From Peptostreptococcaceae bacterium (lineage in GTDB: Bacteria > Bacillota > Clostridia > Peptostreptococcales > Filifactoraceae), in assembly GCA_030532905.1 (NCBI GenBank), contig JAUNKE010000009.1, forward strand, positions 1 to 47,540: a stretch of 47,540 nt of DNA. Direction: 5' to 3'. Every line of letters begins with the position of its first letter. Positions within the stretch are counted from its first letter, which is position 1. Below are positions 41,743 to 47,540 of the stretch, piece by piece. Below the pieces are notes generated by a model. The model saw nothing but the letters and a program-made list of their open reading frames with translations, did not search any database and was not told where the DNA came from. Both the position numbers and the translations under genes were made by a program.

Positions 41743-44112
41743 CTACTTGTTCACGGTTACAGATTTTGTATCCGCATCCCATTCTACAGTTGCTTTTAGA
41801 CCAAGCTCTGCAAATGCTTTCTGGATGTCTGTAAGTGGAAGCAAGATTCTTCCTCTTACATTAAGAATGTCTGCTGTTAATGGCATCGACTTGCCGTTTA
41901 CCATCATGAATTTTTGTCCAAGTGTCAATTGTACTTTTTCTTCTCCGTACATGAAGTTTGCTGTTCTTGTTGCCGGATCGTATTTTACTTCTACACCAAG
42001 AATCTCGGAAATCATTCTTGCAGGAAGAACGGTTCTGCCCATGTGTACCATCGGCGCAACGTCCATTGTTCTTTCTACACCCATTCCGTCAACAACTACG
42101 GTATATTTCATATCGCCGATAGTCAATTTTGTTGAAACTTTGCTGTCCGGCTTGATTTCAGGTAGCTGATCTACCATCTTGATGTCTTTTTTGTCGTTAG
42201 ATTTTCTGTCCGGTGAGTTCGGTCTTACCGATGAACGACTGCTTCCGCCACCAAATCCACGAGATGAATTGTCAGCTTTTGGAGCTGGATCAACAATTGT
42301 TCCTTGGTCGCTTACAACGCCCTCTTTTACCGGAATGTCTGCTGCCGTAAGCTCACGACCCGTTAGATAAAGTTTTTTGCTTTCTTCTGCTGGTGCTTTG
42401 TAAGTTACTTTTACAAGTTGAGTTTTTTTGATTTCTTTGTTTAGATTTAGAACAATTTTGCCACCCTCAACAGCAACTGAGCTGACTTCAACTCCTTGTT
42501 CTGTTGATGGTGTATTATTGTCTTCAAGCAATTGTATCGTAAATCCAAGATTTCCTCGTCCATCAAAATTCTTTGCTGCTTCAACAGGAGTATCTTTTAC
42601 AACTAAATTTAATTTTTGAGTGGTTCCTTGATCTCCGCTTCTGAAGAAGTAATTTCTAGGAATTTCTAAGTCTTTATTAGCTAGTTGAGTGATTGTAGGC
42701 AATGTTTTGATTTCTTGTGGTAGAGATCTCAATGCTCCTTTTGGTTCTGTTGATGGGTTATATTCAACTTTTATAGGTTTACCTTGCTCAATCGGATTAG
42801 TTAAAGTTAAAATAACTTGTCCTTTTTTAATCTCAACATGAGTTACCGGATTATTCTCAACTACAAAACCAAAACTTCCTTGAGTCTTGTCCTGAGTTTG
42901 AACTTTATCTTTGATGCTATCAGGTAGTGGAATAGTGATTGTACCATTTAATTTCGTATACTGTGCCGTAATTGTTTCAGTTTTACTAATTACCAGCGGT
43001 AGCTCCTTATCCCAGCCTGTAAATTTGTGACCTGCATTTGCTTGCACTGCTGGCGCTTTCTCTGCTGGTAGGCTTACTCCGTTTTTCACATCGTACGTTT
43101 TGTTATCTGCTATCTGTCCGTTTGCTCCCTCCGCAAAAGTTACTCGGAAATATCCTTGTGGCGTAACTTCTGAATCCGGATTTTCAACTTCTATAATATC
43201 CTCTAACGCTGCATACTGTGCCGTAATTGTTTCAGTTTTACTAATTACCAGCGGTAGCTCCTTATCCCAGCCTGTAAATTTGTGACCTGCATTTGCTTGC
43301 ACTGCTGGCGCTTTCTCTGCTGGTAGGCTTACTCCGTTTTTCACATCGTACGTTTTGTTATCTGCTATCTGTCCGTTTGCTCCCTCCGCAAAAGTTACTC
43401 GGAAATATCCTTGTGGCGTAACTTCTGAATCCGGATTTTCAACTTCTATAATATCCTCTAACGCTGCATACTGTGCCGTAATTGTTTCAGTTTTACTAAT
43501 TACCAGCGGTAGCTCCTTATCCCAGCCTGTAAATTTGTGACCTGCATTTGCTTGCACTGCTGGCGCTTTCTCTGCTGGTAGGCTTACTCCGTTTTTCACA
43601 TCGTACGTTTTGTTATCTGCTATCTGTCCGTTTGCTCCCTCCGCAAAAGTTACTCGGAAATATCCTTGTGGTGTAGAATCTGCGGGATTCTCTATAATCT
43701 CTGCGAATTCCCTTGTGATTTTGAGACTAAAGTATTTTTCTGTACTTGACTCACTCAATTTGACAAAGATTATTTTTTCTTTTCCTGGTTCTAAATTGAT
43801 ATTCCCTGATTGGGCAGCTCCATAAGAATTATCTAAATGAATTTCTTTGCCTGCGCTAATTGGTTCTGTAATTATATCATTTAAAGTAACATGTTCCCTA
43901 GCATTTGGCAGATTCAATGATATTTCTATAATATCATTTGTACTAGATCCATTTTTGGTGTCTGAGTAATTAACCAGAACGTCTCCGACTTGGGTTATTC
44001 TTGGTGTTACATCTGTGTAATCTGCAAATGCCTCAATACCACTTACATTGATCACGGAGACAGCCATAATAAGTGCCGTCAATAGTGACAATGCTTTTTT
44101 GAATTTCTTCAT
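41743..44112 (-). CDS. Surface protein with InlB-type B repeats and stalk domain
   Basis: A 789-residue exported protein. The signal peptide is MKKFKKALSLLTALIMAVSV..., cut near AFA-D. After a ~120-residue N-terminal region come three near-identical 85-residue repeats (YFRVTFAEGANGQIADNKTYDV, then GHKFTGWDKELPLVISKTETITAQY), the signature of Listeria-Bacteroides (InlB B/Flg_new) repeats. Two beta-rich modules and a GGGSSRSS linker follow, and the C terminus is the same copper-amine-oxidase-like stalk as in the 39884 gene. The ATG at 44112 is chosen for AAGGAGG; a frame back to 44220 runs through the leader. Probably an adhesin or matrix protein. Confidence 0.85.
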   Translation of the reverse strand: MKKFKKALSLLTALIMAVSVINVSGIEAFADYTDVTPRITQVGDVLVNYSDTKNGSSTNDIIEISLNLPNAREHVTLNDIITEPISAGKEIHLDNSYGAAQSGNINLEPGKEKIIFVKLSESSTEKYFSLKITREFAEIIENPADSTPQGYFRVTFAEGANGQIADNKTYDVKNGVSLPAEKAPAVQANAGHKFTGWDKELPLVISKTETITAQYAALEDIIEVENPDSEVTPQGYFRVTFAEGANGQIADNKTYDVKNGVSLPAEKAPAVQANAGHKFTGWDKELPLVISKTETITAQYAALEDIIEVENPDSEVTPQGYFRVTFAEGANGQIADNKTYDVKNGVSLPAEKAPAVQANAGHKFTGWDKELPLVISKTETITAQYTKLNGTITIPLPDSIKDKVQTQDKTQGSFGFVVENNPVTHVEIKKGQVILTLTNPIEQGKPIKVEYNPSTEPKGALRSLPQEIKTLPTITQLANKDLEIPRNYFFRSGDQGTTQKLNLVVKDTPVEAAKNFDGRGNLGFTIQLLEDNNTPSTEQGVEVSSVAVEGGKIVLNLNKEIKKTQLVKVTYKAPAEESKKLYLTGRELTAADIPVKEGVVSDQGTIVDPAPKADNSSRGFGGGSSRSSVRPNSPDRKSNDKKDIKMVDQLPEIKPDSKVSTKLTIGDMKYTVVVDGMGVERTMDVAPMVHMGRTVLPARMISEILGVEVKYDPATRTANFMYGEEKVQLTLGQKFMMVNGKSMPLTADILNVRGRILLPLTDIQKAFAELGLKATVEWDADTKSVTVNK
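42957..43675. repeat. Three 255 bp in-frame tandem repeats
   Basis: The anchor CTGTGCCGTA occurs at 42961, 43216 and 43471, exactly 255 bp apart. By eye, units one and two are the same for the full length, and unit three diverges after about 43670. This is the DNA of the InlB-type repeats of the 41743 gene. Confidence 0.95.
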
Positions 44113-44154
44113 TTTTTTCCTCCTTGAAAAAATATTTTTGAAAAAAATTTTGTT

Positions 44155-44184
44155 GTTGCTATCATTTTTTTGCCGGATAGCAAC
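44155..44184 (-). promoter_or_regulatory. 5' leader hairpin of the InlB-type gene
   Basis: GTTGCTATC and GATAGCAAC pair perfectly with a 12-base loop. If transcription starts near 44195 from the promoter at 44201-44229, this hairpin is at the very 5' end of the mRNA and followed by AAAATTTTTTT. It could stabilise or attenuate the transcript. Confidence 0.5.
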
Positions 44185-44200
44185 TTTTGTTCCTTGCGAT

Positions 44201-44229
44201 ACCTTACCACAAAATATCATCTGTTGTCA
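44201..44229 (-). promoter_or_regulatory. Promoter of the InlB-type gene
   Basis: Minus-strand TTGACA (44229-44224), 17 bp, TAAGGT (44206-44201) preceded by TG one base before, an extended -10. The -35 is perfect and the -10 weak. The rest of the gap to 44695 is AT-rich with no gene I can support. Confidence 0.45.
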
Positions 44230-44695
44230 ATAACTCATTTGTAATTATCATATAATATTTCGTTTCCGGTTCTAAATGTTTATCGGCGAGTGTTAACTAA
44301 AAATTAGCTTTTGTGAAACAGTTTTTTGAGAAAAATTTTCAAAAGTGATGTATGATTGTCGGAGTGCGGGTTTGGCGAAAGAAAATTTTTTATAAAGTTT
44401 CCGTTTTCTCTTATTAGTACAAGTTTTCAACAACAAGCAAATAGTTTCGACGGGGATTCTGTCGTATCAATGTTGTTTGTGAAATTGTGAGGTTTTAATA
44501 GCCTTTGTTCGTGAAACATATTGGACAGACTTGGCATATAATGCGTTAAATAACAGAATTATAAATTGCAGTTAGGATTTTAAAATGCAAAGCCGATTTT
44601 AGTATTCGCATTTTGCTTTTTATATTTGAACCGTAACCCACCATTCGTGCTGATTACAATCGGCAATCCGATTTCGTTCTTTAAAATTCCCAAGC
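44230..44695. other. AT-rich non-coding gap
   Basis: Nothing recognisable beyond AT-rich sequence between the InlB-type promoter and the YfcC terminator. Confidence 0.3.
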
Positions 44696-44720
44696 AAAAA
44701 GAGAGGTTGCCCTCTCTAAA
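44696..44720 (-). terminator. GAGAGG terminator, copy C
   Basis: Minus strand GAGAGGG-caa-CCTCTC, then TTTTTG: the best stem of the three copies. It ends the YfcC-type transporter transcript about 45 bp beyond the stop. Confidence 0.8.
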
Positions 44721-44766
44721 ATTTTAACCCAAAATCTGTTTCTTCTATTATAATCCATAAATCTCG

Positions 44767-46176
44767 CTACACACCGAGTGCGATGCTGGCGATGATGATA
44801 AGGCATTGAAGTCCGAACATCATCAAAAACAGCGGCGTGATAAATTTGTACCATCTATCCATTCCGATTCCCATGATTCCACATTCGATTGCTACTCCGG
44901 TCGGCCAGAACATATTGGAGAATCCATCGCCGAATTGGAATGCGATGACGGAAACTTCGCGCGAGAGTCCCACCAAGTCGGCGAGTGGTGCCATAATCGG
45001 CATCATGACGACGGCTTGTCCGGATCCGGATGGGATGAAGAAGTTGATGAGGTTTTGAATGAGGAGCATGCCGATTCCGGAAATATTTTTCGGTAGCGCA
45101 CTGATGAGATTTGCCATCGCGTTGACGGTGGTCGCGGTGATGTTTCCCTGTGTCATAACGACGGAGATGGAACGCGCCACACCGATGAGTAGTGTTCCGT
45201 ATAGTGCATTGCGGCAGCCTTTGACAAAATGCTCGGCGGTTTCATTGAGTGTCATTTTGTTGATGAGACAGGTTGCGACCATAAATATCAAAAACAGTGC
45301 GGCGAGTTCTTTGAGGTAGAACCCGAATTTGATGATGCCGACACTGATGCAGACGATGAGCAGTCCGAATCCCAAGATGCTGATTTTTTGTTCTTTGGTA
45401 AACGGCAGCTCAAGCACTTCGTCTCGACTTTTGAGGTTTTCAAGGTCGGTGTGGGTTTCGCCATAGAGTACGCTCTTGGTCGGATCTTTTTTGATTTTGT
45501 GCGCGTAGTACATCACATAGCCGATGGAAAGTATTTCAAACAGTATAAATGAAATGATTCGCACGATGGTGATTTTTCCACCCATAAGCGGAATGCCGGC
45601 GATGTTACTCGCGATTCCGATGGTAAACGGATTGAGTATGGCGGCGGCAAATCCGGTGGAGACGCCGATAAAGACGATGGCACCGCCGACTATTTTGTCA
45701 TAGCTCAGTGTAATTCCGATAACCATAAATGCCGGTATCAGTCCGTAGGTTTCTTCATACATGCCGAAGGTCGTGCCGGCGAGTCCGAACAAAAACATAA
45801 ATACCGATATGATGAGGAAGTCGCGTTTTCCCAAAATTCGAAGTAAAAATCCGGCAAGCGCATTGAGTGCGCCGGTTTCCATCAGGACATGCACATAAGC
45901 GGCTGCCATGAGCACGAAGAAAATGATGTCGGCCGCTTCGACAAATCCGTCGTAAATGCTTTGCACCATGCCCCAAGGGGTGACCGGTGTGGAAGCGATT
46001 TGGGTGTAGCTTCCCGGTATGATGACTTCTCGACCGAGGGATTCGACGGTTTCTTTCTGGAATTCGCCGGCGGGAATGATCCATGTCATAATGGTACAGA
46101 TAATGGTGATGCTTATCAAAATAATAAATGCATTGGGTGATTTGAATTTTCTTTTCGGTTTGTTTAGATTCTCCAT
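44767..46176 (-). CDS. YfcC-family (DcuC-like) membrane transporter
   Basis: A 469-residue secondary transporter with about twelve membrane segments. Family traits seen are the N-terminal ITIICTIMTWIIPAGEFQ, the FVEAADIIFFVLMAAAYVHVLMETGAL block, and the re-entrant FFIPSGSGQAVVMMPIMAPLADLVGLSR. YfcC relatives are thought to move C4-dicarboxylates, amino acids or arginine/ornithine; the substrate here is unknown. AAGGAG precedes the ATG. It follows an M20 peptidase gene by about 105 bp on the same strand and may import that enzyme's substrate. Confidence 0.88.
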   Translation of the reverse strand: MENLNKPKRKFKSPNAFIILISITIICTIMTWIIPAGEFQKETVESLGREVIIPGSYTQIASTPVTPWGMVQSIYDGFVEAADIIFFVLMAAAYVHVLMETGALNALAGFLLRILGKRDFLIISVFMFLFGLAGTTFGMYEETYGLIPAFMVIGITLSYDKIVGGAIVFIGVSTGFAAAILNPFTIGIASNIAGIPLMGGKITIVRIISFILFEILSIGYVMYYAHKIKKDPTKSVLYGETHTDLENLKSRDEVLELPFTKEQKISILGFGLLIVCISVGIIKFGFYLKELAALFLIFMVATCLINKMTLNETAEHFVKGCRNALYGTLLIGVARSISVVMTQGNITATTVNAMANLISALPKNISGIGMLLIQNLINFFIPSGSGQAVVMMPIMAPLADLVGLSREVSVIAFQFGDGFSNMFWPTGVAIECGIMGIGMDRWYKFITPLFLMMFGLQCLIIIASIALGV

Positions 46177-46281
46177 AAAAACTCCTTATCTCAACCTTTG
46201 AATTGATTTCCCTTGTTCAAATCTCCTGTCGTTCCTTATTTGCTTGGAAGTTGTTTCCTTTTTCATGAGGATTTTTGCTGT

Positions 46282-47502
46282 CTATTTTTTTGTAGTTTTT
46301 GTTTGTTCCTGCCATTGTTTTTTGGTTTGCTCGAGTTTTTCAGGATATTCGACAAGCTCGAGGGCGATTCCCGCCATGGCACGAACGCATTGGTGAAGTC
46401 TGTCGTAGGCGTATCGGCTATCGACCAAGTCGAGCGCGCTGACTTCGTGCGGAAGCATCGGCTCAGGTGAATCGAGGGCGATTTCCATATACATGGTCGG
46501 ACAAACATGGCTGACATTGCCGATGTCGGTGGAGCCTGCTCGTTCGCGTGCCTGTTCGATGCTTTCGCTTGCTTCGATGCCGTTGGCACGCAGATGTTTG
46601 TCGGCGATTTCCTGCAGTATCGGCACATGCACGAGATTGTCCATCGGCAATTCGGGGCTGATGATTTCCAAACTTGCTCCGGTCATGAGTGCGGCGCCTT
46701 TGGCAACATTGTGTACTTTTTCAATCAGCTCGTTGACATAGGCTCGGGTTTGTGCGCGTACATAGAACAGGCAGCTCGCTTTGTCGGGCACGATGTTGGC
46801 TGCTTGTCCGCCGTTGGTGACGATGCCGTGGATTCTCGCTTCGGGTTTGACATGTTGTCGAAGCGCATTGATGCCGGCGAAGGTCAGTTGTACCGCGTCG
46901 AGTGCGTTGATGCCGTCCCATGGTGCGCCGGAGGAATGGGATGCGCGGCCGCGAAATTCGAATTGAAAGGCATTCATCGCGAGGGCGCATGGGCATACGC
47001 TGCTGATTGGCGACAGATGGGATTGAATGACCACATCGATGTCGTCAAAGAGTTTTTGCTCGACCATCGCGACTTTGGAGCAGTAGGTTTCTTCTGCCGG
47101 CGTTCCGATCAGTACGACTTGGAAATCGCGATGTTTGGTGAGTTCTTTGAGCACGACGGCGGTTCCGACGGTTGTCGATGAAATCCAGTTGTGACCGCAG
47201 GCGTGAGCGTTGCGTTTGTCTTCGTAGTATCCCGGTAAGGCGTCGTATTCGGCGAGCAGAGCGATGGTCGGTTTACCTTTGCCGTAGCTTGCGCGAAATG
47301 CAGTTTCCATTCCGGCGTATGGATATTCGACTTCGAATCCTTTTTGTTTGAGGTAATCGACCAGATACTTGGATGAAATGTATTCTTGCATGCCAAGTTC
47401 CGGATGTTCAAAAATAAAGTGGTTAATTTCCTCAAATTCTTTGCCCAATGATTGCTCAATCTCTCGGCTGAGCTGTAATAATTCGTTAATACTAATATCC
47501 AT
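46282..47502 (-). CDS. M20D-family metallo-amidohydrolase
   Basis: A 406-residue peptidase/amidohydrolase with EYDALPG (85-91), Cys102-His104 in HACGHN, Glu137-Glu138 in PAEETY and His162 in QSHLSP, the expected M20D metal set. The dimerisation domain is at about 175-290. The Lys/Gln/Thr-rich C terminus is unusual but short. No good ribosome site precedes the ATG at 47502, so the message may be near-leaderless or start in a different place. It is distantly related to the 6587 gene, and again sits next to a transporter. Confidence 0.84.
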   Translation of the reverse strand: MDISINELLQLSREIEQSLGKEFEEINHFIFEHPELGMQEYISSKYLVDYLKQKGFEVEYPYAGMETAFRASYGKGKPTIALLAEYDALPGYYEDKRNAHACGHNWISSTTVGTAVVLKELTKHRDFQVVLIGTPAEETYCSKVAMVEQKLFDDIDVVIQSHLSPISSVCPCALAMNAFQFEFRGRASHSSGAPWDGINALDAVQLTFAGINALRQHVKPEARIHGIVTNGGQAANIVPDKASCLFYVRAQTRAYVNELIEKVHNVAKGAALMTGASLEIISPELPMDNLVHVPILQEIADKHLRANGIEASESIEQARERAGSTDIGNVSHVCPTMYMEIALDSPEPMLPHEVSALDLVDSRYAYDRLHQCVRAMAGIALELVEYPEKLEQTKKQWQEQTKTTKK

Positions 47503-47540
47503 TCCATATTACATGATATTATGATAAAATAAGGGTAGAG

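Overview
The window looks like chromosomal DNA from a moderately AT-rich anaerobic member of the Bacillota (Clostridia or Tissierellia type). The reasons are AGGAGG-type ribosome sites before almost every gene, an AddAB recombination nuclease, a T-box-controlled serS, a PucR regulator, a Na+-NQR cluster, secreted beta-propeller proteins and copper-amine-oxidase-like stalk domains. I cannot name the genus from sequence alone. Most genes lie on the minus strand. The exceptions are a toxin-antitoxin pair, a protease/nuclease operon and serS.

Layout. 1-415 is a degenerate array of ~40 bp repeats running off the left edge. 536-4451 (minus) is nqrBCDEF with no nqrA. 4874-9364 (minus) holds a PucR regulator, an M20 amidohydrolase, a membrane protein and a DUF5058 membrane gene split by an in-frame TAG. 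9855-14070 (minus) is a heterodimeric ABC transporter behind a TetR regulator with paired operators. 14258-14775 (plus) is a DinJ/RelB-YoeB toxin-antitoxin pair, followed by two copies of a 161 bp MITE-like element. 15350-25895 (minus) is a tightly packed run: ABC ATPase, ABC permease, addB, addA, membrane protein. 25978-27681 is a dGTPase-like HD protein. 27835-31977 is a small anchored protein and two secreted beta-propeller paralogues.

32291-35151 (plus) is the most unusual locus: a cytoplasmic trypsin-like protease fused through a Lys/Asp linker to a DRGH (NUC1) nuclease, followed 14 bp later by a papain-like cysteine protease, under a good promoter of its own. It is the best candidate for an undescribed system, perhaps a proteolysis-gated nuclease used in defence or programmed death. 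That role is inference.

35226-36743 is a T-box leader (specifier UCU, Ser) and serS. 36795-37408 is hicAB, transcribed divergently from nothing but carrying its own operator-bearing promoter. 37548-44112 holds a membrane protein and three secreted surface proteins, two sharing a C-terminal stalk domain and one with three near-identical 255 bp repeats. 44767-47502 is an M20 peptidase with a YfcC-type transporter, a second amidohydrolase-transporter module. Two families of repeated hairpin terminators punctuate 36.7-44.7 kb.

Several starts were moved inward from the longest open frame because a clear ribosome site sits before the internal ATG; these are noted per gene.
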